A stretch of DNA of 64,000 nt from Afifellaceae bacterium. Lineage in GTDB: Bacteria > Pseudomonadota > Alphaproteobacteria > Rhizobiales > Afifellaceae. Location of the stretch: the NCBI GenBank assembly GCA_028284625.1, contig JANQRH010000005.1, positions 124,001 through 188,000 of the forward strand, given 5' to 3'. This document shows, piece by piece, positions 9,292 to 18,233 of this stretch. Each line of letters starts with the position of its first letter. Within the stretch, counting starts at the first letter, position 1. The position numbers and the translations under genes were made by a program. The notes under the pieces were generated by a model. The model had not been told where the DNA came from. It searched no databases and saw only the letters and a program-made list of their open reading frames with translations.

Positions 9292-10142
9292 GCGAGCCTG
9301 CGACCGCAACCGCGGAGGCCTTGCCGGAAGGGGAGCCGCCGGAAACAGAGGCGGAGTTCGAAGACGCGCCCGTGCGTCCCGACGACTGCCTGATGGTCGA
9401 CGTTGCCGGATTTGAGGGCCCGCTCGATCTGCTTCTCAATCTCGCGCGCGAGCAAAAGGTCGATCTTTCCAAGATCTCTATCCTGGCGCTGGCTGAGCAA
9501 TATCTGGCCTTCATCGAAGCCGCACGCCGGCTTCGGATCGAGATCGCCGCCGATTATCTCGTGATGGCGGCATGGCTCGCTTATCTGAAGTCACGGCTGC
9601 TTCTGCCGGCGGAAGAGGAAGATGGCGGCCCGAGCGGCGAGGAGCTTGCCGCGGTGCTGGCACGGCGCCTCAAGCATCTGGAGGCGATCCGCGAGGCGGG
9701 TCGCCGGCTGATGTCGTCCTCGCGAGTTGGCATCGATGTCTTCCAGCGCGGCATGCCGGAGCCGCTCTCCGTCAACACCAGCACGGTCTGGGGAACGAAG
9801 CTTTACGATCTCCTTTCCGCTTACGGCGCGCTGCGGCTTCGCTCCGTTGCGGCGCATGTGAAGGTCGGCGGCCGGCGCGTCATCACCTTGCAGGAGGCTC
9901 GTGAGCGGCTATTGCGGATGATCGGCGCGGCAACCCAATGGGAGTCGCTCGATTCCTACCTCATCGAATATCTGGTGCATCCGGACCTGCAGCGCTCCGC
10001 GCGTGCCAGCGCGCTGTCCGCCAGCCTGGAGCTGGTGCGTGAAGGCGAGGTGGAGCTGAAGCAGGACGAGCACTTCACGCCGCTCTTCGTTCGCCGCCGG
10101 CTGCGCGAGAACACGGAGCTTGCAGAGGTCGCCAATGGCTGA
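9288..10142 (+). CDS. scpA: Segregation and condensation protein A
   Basis: The 284-residue kleisin subunit bridges SMC heads in the SMC-ScpAB condensin. The family opening is seen in VDVAGFEGPLDLLLNLAREQKVDLSKI, with the ISILALAEQYLAFI helix after it. The C-terminal winged helix (FTPLFVRRRLRENTELAEVANG) is intact. It overlaps nagZ and scpB, so the three are one translationally coupled block. An acidic N-terminal extension of about 35 residues precedes the conserved part. Confidence 0.94.
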   Translation: MSEPATATAEALPEGEPPETEAEFEDAPVRPDDCLMVDVAGFEGPLDLLLNLAREQKVDLSKISILALAEQYLAFIEAARRLRIEIAADYLVMAAWLAYLKSRLLLPAEEEDGGPSGEELAAVLARRLKHLEAIREAGRRLMSSSRVGIDVFQRGMPEPLSVNTSTVWGTKLYDLLSAYGALRLRSVAAHVKVGGRRVITLQEARERLLRMIGAATQWESLDSYLIEYLVHPDLQRSARASALSASLELVREGEVELKQDEHFTPLFVRRRLRENTELAEVANG

Positions 10143-10881
10143 AGCCGCGCAGGTCTGGGAAGGCACAAACGTCCAAAGCTTGTCGATGGAAACTGAGGAT
10201 CACCGCAGGCATCTGCGGATGCTTGAGGCGCTGTTGTTTGCCGCCCGCGAGCCGTTATCGACCAAACAAATCGCCGAGCGCATGCCTGAGGGCATCGAGC
10301 TCGACGCGTTGCTGAGCGAACTGCAAACCGCCTATGCGGGGCGCGGCGTGGTCTTGCGCCGCACCGACGATTCCTGGGCCTTCCGCACGGCCGAGGACCT
10401 GGCGTTCATCTTCAAGCGCGACGTCGTTGAAGAGCGGCGGCTATCGCGCGCCGCCGTGGAGACGCTGGCGGTCATTGCCTATCACCAGCCGGTCACGCGC
10501 GCCGAGATTGAGGAGGTCCGCGGTGTCTCGCTCTCGCGCGGCACGCTCGATGTGCTGCTGGCGGCGGGCTGGATTCGGCTTCGCGGCCGCCGGCGTACGC
10601 CTGGCCGCCCGGTAACCTTTGGCACGACACCGGCCTTTCTTGACCATTTCGGACTGGAATCGATCGGCGACCTCCCGGGCCTGGCAGACTTGAAGGCCGC
10701 CGGTCTCTTGGAGGCGATCGTGGAGGCTGATGCCGAGCTCCAGCCGCGTGACGACGAAGAGCTGGCTGAGGACGAGGACCCGCTCGACCTCGACTTCGCC
10801 GACCTGGAAGCCGACGCCGATCTGGCGGCGGAGGAAGAGGAAACCGGCGTAGACGCCGAGACTCCGCACCGCGACACGTAA
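10135..10881 (+). CDS. scpB: Segregation and condensation protein B
   Basis: This 248-residue partner of ScpA carries two winged-helix domains. Typical stretches are LRMLEALLFAAREPLS at the start and LAVIAYHQPVTRAEIEEVRGV in the second domain. The tail from about residue 205 is strongly acidic (LAEDEDPLDLDFADLEADAD). The ATG at 10135 lies inside the end of scpA (8-base overlap). An in-frame start 15 bases upstream is possible. Confidence 0.93.
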   Translation: MAEAAQVWEGTNVQSLSMETEDHRRHLRMLEALLFAAREPLSTKQIAERMPEGIELDALLSELQTAYAGRGVVLRRTDDSWAFRTAEDLAFIFKRDVVEERRLSRAAVETLAVIAYHQPVTRAEIEEVRGVSLSRGTLDVLLAAGWIRLRGRRRTPGRPVTFGTTPAFLDHFGLESIGDLPGLADLKAAGLLEAIVEADAELQPRDDEELAEDEDPLDLDFADLEADADLAAEEEETGVDAETPHRDT

Positions 10882-10939
10882 ACCGCGACCACAGCAAACG
10901 CCTTGCCGCCGCGCATGCGGACCGTCATAAGCCCGGTCC

Positions 10940-12049
10940 ATGGCCTTGATTGCGCAGGGATTGCGCCGCCGCGCCGCGGCAACCATCGCGTCCCGGCTCA
11001 CCTTGGAGAAGGTGTGCCGGACTTTTGGCGACGTCACGGCGCTCCAAGACATCGATCTGAACGCCAGTCCCGGTGAGATCGTCTCGCTGCTGGGGCATTC
11101 CGGCTGCGGTAAGAGCACGCTTCTGCGCGTCGCCGCCGGTGTCGATGCGCCGACGTCGGGCCGCGTGCTCCTCGACGATGTTGAAGTGGCGTCCGGCACG
11201 GTTTTTGTGCCGCCCGAGAAGCGCTCCGTGGGGCTCATGTTCCAGGATTACGCGCTCTTCCCGCACCTGACCGCGGCGAAGAACGTCATGTTCGGGCTGA
11301 CCGCCTTGGACCGGCAGGAGCGCAGCAAGGAGGCCCTGGCGGCGCTCGGCCGCGTCGGCCTGGCGCATCTGGCGGACGCCTATCCGCACGAAATGTCCGG
11401 CGGCGAGCAGCAGCGCGTGGCGCTTGCCCGCGCCATCGTGCCGCGGCCGGGCATCATCCTGATGGATGAACCGTTCTCTGGCCTAGATAGCCGGCTTAGA
11501 GATAGTGTTCGCGCCGATACGCTCTCAGTCCTGCGCGAAACCGGCGCCACCGCGGTCATCGTCACGCACGACCCGGAGGAAGCTATGCGCGTCAGCGATC
11601 GCATCATGCTGATGCGACGTGGTCGCATTGTGCAGCAAGGCAGCGCCGCAGACCTATACGACCAGCCCGCGAACCTCTTCGTTGCGCGCTATTTCAGCCA
11701 TCTCAACGAGCTGAGCGGCACGGTCCGGTCCGGGCGCGCGGTGACCACAATCGGTGATTTCGGCGCGCCGGGATATGGCGAGGGCGATGCCGTCACAGTG
11801 GCGATACGCCCGCAGGGCATAAGGCTGGCAACCGCGAAAAACGCGCAAAAAGGGACCCCTGGACGCATCGTAACGCGGCATTTCCTCGGCGAAATCGACC
11901 TCTTCGACGTAGCGGTGAACGGCGGCGACACCTATCTTCTGGCCAGATCGCGCGGCGAAGAGGGGATGGTCCCGGGCGCCGACGTAACGGTGAGCTTTGA
12001 GGCGCGGGATGTCCTCGTGTTCCCCAGGGCCGAGGATCGGCAGCATTGA
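10940..12049 (+). CDS. ABC transporter ATP-binding protein, FbpC/PotA-like, without partner genes
   Basis: The 369-residue ATPase has Walker A (LGHSGCGKST), Q-loop (MFQDYALFPHLT), signature MSGGEQQRVALARA, Walker B (GIILMDEPFSGLDSR) and the H-loop (VIVTHDPEEA). A C-terminal TOBE-like region from about residue 240 is typical of importers of iron, spermidine or molybdate type. No permease or binding-protein gene is adjacent. It lies between scpB and tatA, which are usually direct neighbours in relatives, so it looks like an insertion into the housekeeping run. Substrate unknown; FbpC-like iron uptake is only the closest guess. Confidence 0.85.
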   Translation: MALIAQGLRRRAAATIASRLTLEKVCRTFGDVTALQDIDLNASPGEIVSLLGHSGCGKSTLLRVAAGVDAPTSGRVLLDDVEVASGTVFVPPEKRSVGLMFQDYALFPHLTAAKNVMFGLTALDRQERSKEALAALGRVGLAHLADAYPHEMSGGEQQRVALARAIVPRPGIILMDEPFSGLDSRLRDSVRADTLSVLRETGATAVIVTHDPEEAMRVSDRIMLMRRGRIVQQGSAADLYDQPANLFVARYFSHLNELSGTVRSGRAVTTIGDFGAPGYGEGDAVTVAIRPQGIRLATAKNAQKGTPGRIVTRHFLGEIDLFDVAVNGGDTYLLARSRGEEGMVPGADVTVSFEARDVLVFPRAEDRQH

Positions 12050-12126
12050 TTGCCAGTTTATTGATGGCGTCTGGGCGATTTGCGATAGTCACTAACGATC
12101 CCGTCCGGGGATGAAAGGTTGAGCGA

Positions 12127-12357
12127 ATGTCTATCGGTATTTGGCAAATTCTGCTGGTCGTGGCGCTTGTTGTGCTGCTTTTCGGGCGCAACAAGATCTC
12201 CGACCTGATGGGCGACGTGGCGAAGGGCATCAAGAGTTTCAAGAAGGGCATGGCCGAGGACGAGACCGACGAGCACCCGACCATCGACCACAATGCCGCT
12301 GAGCCCATGACGGCCAAAAGCACTGAGGAAGAGAAGTCCAAGGCCAAAGCAGGCTAG
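12127..12357 (+). CDS. tatA: Sec-independent translocase subunit TatA
   Basis: The 76-residue protein has the TatA layout: a short periplasmic start, one membrane helix ([16 protein letters not shown]), the [12 protein letters not shown] hinge and an amphipathic helix ([12 protein letters not shown]), then an acidic/basic tail. TatA polymerises to form the pore for folded twin-arginine substrates. tatB follows 46 bases later. The AAGG before the ATG is the likely ribosome binding site. Confidence 0.95.
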   Translation: MSIGIWQILLVVALVVLLFGRNKISDLMGDVAKGIKSFKKGMAEDETDEHPTIDHNAAEPMTAKSTEEEKSKAKAG

Positions 12358-12403
12358 GCCGCCCGCGGCTTGAGAGCCTCGCAAGGCGGCGCGTGAGTCT
12401 GTG

Positions 12404-12847
12404 ATGTTTGACATCGGCTGGACAGAGATTCTCGTCATCGCGACGATCGCCATCGTCGTCGTGGGGCCGAAGGATTTGCCGCGCATGTTGCGCGCCTTCG
12501 GTAAGACGATGGGGCAGGTGCGCCGCATGTCGAACGAGTTCCGCCGGCAATTCGACGACGCACTGCGCGAGGCGGAGCGCTCCGCCGGCCTGGAGGAGAC
12601 CCGCAAGGACCTCCAGTCGATCGCCAAGGCCAATCCGCTGAAGGACATGCAGGACGACCTCAACAAGACGATGGCCAGCGCCGACAAACCCGAGCCGAAA
12701 CCGGCGGAGAAGACCGAGCCGACAAAGAAGACAGAGCCTACGGCCGTCGAGGCGCCGGCGCCCAAGCCGGATACCGACAAGCGACTGCACGAAGCCGAGC
12801 CGCTTAAAGCCGGCGCGACCTCCAAGCAGGGGAGCAGCGCCGCGTGA
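12404..12847 (+). CDS. tatB: Sec-independent translocase subunit TatB
   Basis: The 147-residue protein begins MFDIGWTEILVIATIAIVVVGP, the TatB pattern with the conserved Glu in the membrane helix, followed by KDLPRMLRAFGKTMGQVRRM and a long charged Lys/Glu/Pro-rich tail. TatB forms the substrate receptor with TatC. A GTG lies directly before the ATG; I chose the ATG because it gives the family N-terminus. It overlaps tatC by four bases (GTGA). Confidence 0.94.
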   Translation: MFDIGWTEILVIATIAIVVVGPKDLPRMLRAFGKTMGQVRRMSNEFRRQFDDALREAERSAGLEETRKDLQSIAKANPLKDMQDDLNKTMASADKPEPKPAEKTEPTKKTEPTAVEAPAPKPDTDKRLHEAEPLKAGATSKQGSSAA

Positions 12848-13647
12848 CGCATGACGATATCGAGGCATCGAAGGCGCCGCTGATCGAGCACCTGATTGAG
12901 CTGCGTCAGCGGCTGATGCGCGCGCTCATCGCGATCTTCATTGCCTTCATCGTCTGTTTCTACTTCGCCACCGACATCTACAATCTGCTCATCGTTCCTT
13001 ACGAGCGGGCAGCCGGCGCGGAGCGCGAGATCAAGCTGATCTACACCGCGCCGCAGGAATACTTCTTCACGCAGATGAAGCTGGCGCTCTTCGGAGCGCT
13101 GTTCATCGCGTTTCCGATCATCGCCAACCAGATCTACAAGTTCGTCGCGCCCGGCCTATATCGGAACGAGCGGAGCGCCTTCCTGCCGTTCCTGGTGGCG
13201 ACGCCGATCCTCTTCGCGCTCGGCGCAATGCTCGTCTACTTCGTTGTCATGCCGCTGGCGCTGACCTTCTTCCTCTCCATGGAACAGGCGGCCGGCGAGG
13301 GCCGCGCGGCAATCGAGCTTCTGCCCAAGGTGAACGAATATCTCGGGCTGATCATGACGCTGATCTTCGCGTTCGGCCTGGTGTTCCAATTGCCGGTCGT
13401 GATGACGCTACTCGGCCGCGCCGGGCTCGTGTCGTCCGATACGCTGAAGACCAAGCGCAAATACGCCATCGTCATCGCCTTCGTCGTCGCCGCCGTGCTG
13501 ACCCCGCCCGATCCGGTGAGCCAGCTCGGTCTGGCTTTGCCGACGCTGCTTCTTTATGAGATCTCCATCCAGGCCGTCCGCCTGATTGAGCGCGCCCGCG
13601 CCACCGCCGAGGCGGAGGAGGCTGCGGCCGACGCCGCCGCGGAGTGA
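12844..13647 (+). CDS. tatC: Sec-independent translocase subunit TatC
   Basis: The 267-residue inner-membrane protein has six predicted transmembrane helices and the conserved N-terminal IEHLIELRQRLMRALI, which recognises twin-arginine signals with TatB. Other family landmarks are TAPQEYFFTQMKLALF, FVAPGLYRNER and LTPPDPVSQ. It starts with GTG inside the tatB stop. The C-terminus is Ala/Glu-rich. The 206 bases after it, up to serS, hold no gene that I can support. Confidence 0.95.
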   Translation: MTHDDIEASKAPLIEHLIELRQRLMRALIAIFIAFIVCFYFATDIYNLLIVPYERAAGAEREIKLIYTAPQEYFFTQMKLALFGALFIAFPIIANQIYKFVAPGLYRNERSAFLPFLVATPILFALGAMLVYFVVMPLALTFFLSMEQAAGEGRAAIELLPKVNEYLGLIMTLIFAFGLVFQLPVVMTLLGRAGLVSSDTLKTKRKYAIVIAFVVAAVLTPPDPVSQLGLALPTLLLYEISIQAVRLIERARATAEAEEAAADAAAE

Positions 13648-13853
13648 CTGAGATGGCGAATGTCAGCTTTGACGACACATTGCTGCGCCTGAGCACGCCG
13701 GGCTCGTCCGCCTGAGCGGCGGATACAGGCTTTTCTCATATCCACGTCGTATTGCCGCGCTCCCCGATAGCGGGATGACGCCGGCAGTCGGTTCCGTTAC
13801 CCAACACCCGCGCCTCAAGTCCGGTGAATCGGCTTGGGCCAAGGAAGAAGACG

Positions 13854-15368
13854 ATGCTCGATATTCGCTGGATACGCGAGAATCCCGACGCGCTCGACCG
13901 CGCGCTCGCCAGCCGCGGCGCTGAGCCGGCGGCGGAGCGGTTGATCGCGCTCGATGAGGCGCGCCGCGCCGCCGTGCAGGCGCTGCAGGACATGCAGACG
14001 CGCAGGAACGCCGCGTCCAAGGGGATCGGCCAGGCCAAGGCGGCCAAGGACGAGGCGAAGGCGCAGGCCCTGATGGACGAGGTCGCCGGGCTGAAGGAGT
14101 CCATGCAGGCCGCGCAGGAGGAGGAGCGCATCGCCGGCAAGGCGCTTGCCGATGCGCTTGCCGAAATCCCCAACCCGCCGCTCGACGACGTTCCGGTCGG
14201 GGAGGACGAAAGCGCCAACCGAGAGGAGCGCACATGGGGCGAGCCGAAGCGCACCAATTCCGCCAAGGAGCATTTTGAGCTCGGCGAGGAACTCGGGCTC
14301 ATGGATTTCGAGACCGCGGCGAAGCTCTCCGGCTCGCGCTTCGTGGTGTTGAAGGGAAAGCTCGCGCGGATGGAGCGCGCGCTCGGTCAGTTCATGCTCG
14401 ACCTGCACACGCAACCGGAAAAAGGCGGGTTGGGTGGATACACCGAGGTGCAGCCGCCGCTTCTGGTCCGCGACGATGCGGCGTTTGGAACCGGGCAACT
14501 GCCGAAGTTCAGAGACGACCTCTTCTACACGGCAGCCCCTGTAGATGTGCCCGAGATTGAGCAAAAAATGATGGCTCTCAAGGAGGCGATAGCCAAAAAG
14601 CGATCGATGCAAAACGAGCTACAAAACAAACTGGATGCCAAGTCTCCAGGCGAGAACCCGAGTGTTGTCAAACGGAACCTATTTTATGCGAAAATGGACG
14701 CCGATCGCCTTGAGGCCGAACGTGAGGCCTTGCTACGAGGCGCCGAATACTGGCTCATCCCCACCGCCGAAGTCCCGCTCACAAACCTCGTCCGTGAATC
14801 CATCCTCGACGAAAAGGACCTGCCGCGGCGCTTCACGGCACTGACGCCGTGCTTCCGCTCCGAGGCGGGCTCCGCGGGCAAGGACACGCGCGGCATGCTG
14901 CGCCAGCATCAGTTCGACAAGGTGGAACTCGTCTCCATCACCACGCCGGAGAAGAGCCGCGAAGAGCATGAGCGCATGACCATGTGCGCGGAAGAGGTGC
15001 TGAAGCAGCTCGACCTCGCCTACCGCGTCGTAACGCTCTCCACTGGCGACATGGGCTTTGGCGCGCAGAAGACTTATGACATTGAGGTCTGGCTGCCCGG
15101 CCAGAAGGCGTATCGCGAGATTTCGTCATGCTCCGTGTGCGGCGACTTCCAGGCGCGGCGCATGGAGGCGCGCTATCGCCCTTCGACAGGCTCAGGACAG
15201 GGCGGCAAGGCGCCGTGGCCGTTCGTGCATACGTTGAACGGGTCGGGCGTTGCGGTCGGCCGCGCGCTCATCGCCGTCATGGAGACGTATCAGAATCAGG
15301 ATGGAACGATCACCGTTCCCGATGTGCTGCGCCCCTATATGGGCGGATTGGAGAAGGTTGAAGGATGA
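13854..15368 (+). CDS. serS: Seryl-tRNA synthetase with two in-frame insertions
   Basis: This class II synthetase charges tRNA-Ser. The N-terminal tRNA-binding coiled coil (about residues 1-110), motif 1 ([11 protein letters not shown]), motif 2 ([15 protein letters not shown]) and motif 3 ([18 protein letters not shown]) are all present. At 504 residues it is about 75 longer than usual. The extra sequence is mainly residues 226-297, between DDLFYT and YWLIPTAEV. That stretch is Lys/Glu/Gln-rich, probably helical, and near 50% GC. A second, short addition ([12 protein letters not shown]) lies near residue 445. The frame is intact throughout, so the enzyme is probably functional. The start at 13854 has an AAGGAAG upstream. 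It overlaps surE by four bases. Confidence 0.92.
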   Translation: MLDIRWIRENPDALDRALASRGAEPAAERLIALDEARRAAVQALQDMQTRRNAASKGIGQAKAAKDEAKAQALMDEVAGLKESMQAAQEEERIAGKALADALAEIPNPPLDDVPVGEDESANREERTWGEPKRTNSAKEHFELGEELGLMDFETAAKLSGSRFVVLKGKLARMERALGQFMLDLHTQPEKGGLGGYTEVQPPLLVRDDAAFGTGQLPKFRDDLFYTAAPVDVPEIEQKMMALKEAIAKKRSMQNELQNKLDAKSPGENPSVVKRNLFYAKMDADRLEAEREALLRGAEYWLIPTAEVPLTNLVRESILDEKDLPRRFTALTPCFRSEAGSAGKDTRGMLRQHQFDKVELVSITTPEKSREEHERMTMCAEEVLKQLDLAYRVVTLSTGDMGFGAQKTYDIEVWLPGQKAYREISSCSVCGDFQARRMEARYRPSTGSGQGGKAPWPFVHTLNGSGVAVGRALIAVMETYQNQDGTITVPDVLRPYMGGLEKVEG

Positions 15369-16123
15369 AAATCCTCGTCACCAACGATGACGGCGTGCAT
15401 GCGACGGGCCTCAACGTCGCGGAGCGGATCGCCAAAAAACTCTCCTCCGATGTGTGGGTGATCGCACCGGAGACGGACCAGTCCGGCTCCGCGCACTCGC
15501 TGACGCTCGCCGATCCGATCCGCATCCGGCAGGTCGACAAGAGGCGTTTCGCCGTGCGCGGCACGCCGACCGATTGCGTCATCATGGGCCTGAAGGTGGT
15601 GATCGGCGAAAAGCCGGACCTCGTCATCTCCGGCGTCAATCGCGGCCAGAACATCGCCGATGACGTGACCTATTCCGGCACAGTCGCCGGCGCCATGGAA
15701 GGCACGCTCCTCGGCATTCCCTCCATCGCCCTGTCGCAGGGCTTCGGCGCCGACACGCGCGAAAACCCGCATTGGCAGACGGCGGAAACGCATGCCCCGG
15801 CGATCGTCACCAAGCTCATCGAGATCGGCTTTGAGAACGGCACGCTGTTCAACGTCAATTTCCCCAATTGCGCGCCCGACGTTGTGAAGGGTGTGACGCT
15901 GACGCGGCAAGGCCGGCGCGTACCGGACTGGCTGAACATTGAAAGCCGGCGCGACGCGCGCGGCTTTCCCTATTACTGGATCGGCTTCCGCCGCTCCAAG
16001 ATGGAGCCGGAGGAGGGGACCGACCTCGCCGCCATGGAGGACAATCGCATCTCCATCACGCCGCTGTCGCTCGACCTCACCCATGAAAGCGCCCACAAGG
16101 CGCTTGCCAAGGCGTTCTCCTAG
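15365..16123 (+). CDS. surE: 5'-nucleotidase SurE
   Basis: The 252-residue enzyme is a survival protein SurE-family nucleoside 5'-monophosphate phosphatase. It shows the metal-binding start [14 protein letters not shown], the [14 protein letters not shown] loop, GTPTDCV and [26 protein letters not shown]. It is coupled to serS by an ATGA overlap and followed by pcm and nlpD, the same surE-pcm-nlpD order known from enterobacteria. Confidence 0.95.
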   Translation: MKILVTNDDGVHATGLNVAERIAKKLSSDVWVIAPETDQSGSAHSLTLADPIRIRQVDKRRFAVRGTPTDCVIMGLKVVIGEKPDLVISGVNRGQNIADDVTYSGTVAGAMEGTLLGIPSIALSQGFGADTRENPHWQTAETHAPAIVTKLIEIGFENGTLFNVNFPNCAPDVVKGVTLTRQGRRVPDWLNIESRRDARGFPYYWIGFRRSKMEPEEGTDLAAMEDNRISITPLSLDLTHESAHKALAKAFS

Positions 16124-16152
16124 CCGAAGCCCAATCTTAACCATCCGCGTCC

Positions 16153-16842
16153 ATGCTGCGCCGTATGGGCGCGGAAGCAGCATTTGCGGTTGAGGAGGAC
16201 GAGGAAGCCCACGTCCACTCCGCCTCCATCATCCTCAAGCTGCGCGGCATGGGGATAGCGGATCGCGCCGTGCTCAAGGCGATCGAGACCGTGCCACGCG
16301 CGCTCTTCGTGCCGGAGAAGTGGCGCCACCACGCCTATTCCGATCACGAACTTCCCATCGATTGCGGGCAGATGATGAGCGCTCCCACCATCGTGGGGCT
16401 GATGACCGTGTCCCTCGACGTCTCGGATCGCCACAGCGTTTTGGAGATCGGCACCGGCTCCGGCTACCAGAGCGCCATCCTGTCGCGGCTGGCGCGGCGC
16501 GTTACGACGATCGATCGCTTCCGCAAGCTGGTGAAGGCGGCGGAGCTCCGCTGGCAACATCTCGGCATCCGCAACATCACGGCGATTGTCGGCGACGGCG
16601 CCCAGGGATGGGCGCGTCAGGCGCCGTTCGACCGTGTCTTGGTTAACGCTGGCTGCGAGACGCCTCCGGTGAATTTGATCGCTCAACTCAGCGATCAGGG
16701 CATTCTGATTGCCCCCACGGGCGACGGGCGCGGGGGGCAGCGCCTCACGCTTTTTCAGCGCATTGGCCGCAATGTCGACACGCGCGACCTCGGCCCCTCG
16801 CGCTTTCTGCCGCTCGTTTCCGGGGTCGCGCAGAGCCTATAG
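16153..16842 (+). CDS. pcm: Protein-L-isoaspartate O-methyltransferase
   Basis: The 229-residue SAM-dependent methyltransferase initiates repair of isoaspartyl residues in damaged proteins. It has the family's RALFVPEKWRHHAYSDHELPI region, the SAM motif VLEIGTGSGYQSAIL, and FDRVLVNAGCETPP before the final strands. The gap from surE is 29 bases. Long-lived-cell protein repair together with SurE is the usual inference. Confidence 0.92.
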   Translation: MLRRMGAEAAFAVEEDEEAHVHSASIILKLRGMGIADRAVLKAIETVPRALFVPEKWRHHAYSDHELPIDCGQMMSAPTIVGLMTVSLDVSDRHSVLEIGTGSGYQSAILSRLARRVTTIDRFRKLVKAAELRWQHLGIRNITAIVGDGAQGWARQAPFDRVLVNAGCETPPVNLIAQLSDQGILIAPTGDGRGGQRLTLFQRIGRNVDTRDLGPSRFLPLVSGVAQSL

Positions 16843-16920
16843 CCGCTGCCTTTTAACCCGATATCAACCCTGACGTTTCATTGTGCGGCATCGAATTCCC
16901 CCGGGGTGCTGAGTAAAACG

Positions 16921-18108
16921 ATGCGTATCCAATCCTCTGAATCCGCTTCTTCTTCGACCGCGATCACTCTGACCAGCCGGCTCAGCCTTGCGGCGCTGCT
17001 GGTCAGCGTTGGCGCCTGCGCCAATATGGGCGGCCTGCGGTCGCCGGTCTTTACCGGGTCCACCAATCAGCAGCAGATCATCGCCGCGCAGGGGACGACG
17101 CCGCTCGGCAACACCTATGTCGGCACGCGGCCCGGTGCGGTGCAGGCCGCTGAGCTGCCGCCGCCCCCAGGGACGCCCGGCACGCCGACTTACGTCACGC
17201 AGCCGGCCCCGACCATGAGCCCGCAGCCCTATACGCCGCCGGCGACCCAGATCGCCGCCGCGCCGGCGCAGCCGCGGACACTGGGCGCACCGCCCACCAC
17301 GCTGAACGAGCAGGCCACCCGCATCCGCACCGCGAATGTCGCGCCGCAGCCGATCGGCGGCTCCTCCGTCCACATCGTCCAATCCGGCGATACGGCTTGG
17401 AACATCTCGCGCCGCTATGGCATCACCGTCGATCAGCTCGCAGCCGCCAATGGCGGCTCCACCACGGTGAAGCTCGGCTCGCGCATCCGCATTCCGGGCG
17501 CCGGTGCGCCGCAGCCCGTCACCGCACCGCCGGTTCAGGTAGCAAGCCTTGACCCGCAGGCCGTGGCTCCTGCGCCAGCGGCACCGGCAGCACCCGCCGT
17601 GCCGCAGGAGGTGGCCCAGGCTCCGGCTTCACCCATTGCCGAGGCGCGTGCACAGCAGGTGGCGGTTGCACCGCAGACAGGCGAAGCCGGTGCGCAGGCC
17701 GCAACCGCGCCACAGGCCGCCGCGGCACCTTCCGGTTTCCGCTGGCCCGTGCGCGGGCGTGTGATCTCCGGCTTCGGCAAAAAGCCGAACGGCGAGCGCA
17801 ATGACGGCATCAACCTCGCCGTGCCGGAAGGTACGGCTGTGAAGGCTGCCGAGGACGGCACGGTCATCTATGCCGGCAACGAGCTGAAGAGCTATGGCAA
17901 TCTGGTTCTTGTGCGCCACACCGGCGGCTGGGTCTCAGCCTATGCGCATAACAGCGACCTCAAGGTGCGGCGCGGCGACAGCGTGCGGCGTGGGCAAGTC
18001 ATTGCGCTTTCCGGCATGTCCGGTGGCGTCACCACACCGCAGGTGCACTTCGAGCTACGCAAGGACGCCGCACCCGTCGATCCGCTCAAGCACCTGACGG
18101 AAACTTAA
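16921..18108 (+). CDS. nlpD: NlpD-type lipoprotein: LysM plus degenerate M23/LytM domain
   Basis: The protein (395 residues from the ATG; a GTG 15 bases upstream is possible) has a lipobox ending GAC, a LysM module (HIVQSGDTAWNISRRYG), Pro/Ala-rich linkers and a C-terminal M23 domain. The zinc ligands of active LytM peptidases are mostly lost: the H-x-G-x-D site reads NDGIN and the last HxH reads QVH. That matches NlpD/EnvC activators, which switch on septal amidases instead of cutting peptidoglycan. Its place after surE-pcm supports NlpD. Confidence 0.85.
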   Translation: MRIQSSESASSSTAITLTSRLSLAALLVSVGACANMGGLRSPVFTGSTNQQQIIAAQGTTPLGNTYVGTRPGAVQAAELPPPPGTPGTPTYVTQPAPTMSPQPYTPPATQIAAAPAQPRTLGAPPTTLNEQATRIRTANVAPQPIGGSSVHIVQSGDTAWNISRRYGITVDQLAAANGGSTTVKLGSRIRIPGAGAPQPVTAPPVQVASLDPQAVAPAPAAPAAPAVPQEVAQAPASPIAEARAQQVAVAPQTGEAGAQAATAPQAAAAPSGFRWPVRGRVISGFGKKPNGERNDGINLAVPEGTAVKAAEDGTVIYAGNELKSYGNLVLVRHTGGWVSAYAHNSDLKVRRGDSVRRGQVIALSGMSGGVTTPQVHFELRKDAAPVDPLKHLTET

Positions 18109-18125
18109 GCGCGGTTCAACTTCGT

Positions 18126-18212
18126 CGTCATTGCCGGGCTTGACCCGGCAATCCACTCGGCCAGCTCCAAGGCTCAGGTTATGGATGCCCGGATCAAAGT
18201 CCGGGCATGACG
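18126..18212. repeat. Short palindromic intergenic repeat (CCGGGC type)
   Basis: The stretch begins GTCATTGCCGGGCTTGACCC and ends with the inverse-like GTCCGGGCATGACG, about 85 bases later. Repeats of this wording are common between genes in alphaproteobacteria. It fills the space between the convergent nlpD and ATPase genes and may act as a bidirectional transcription stop. Confidence 0.7.
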
Positions 18213-18233
18213 ACAGAGAGTAATCGGCGGGCG

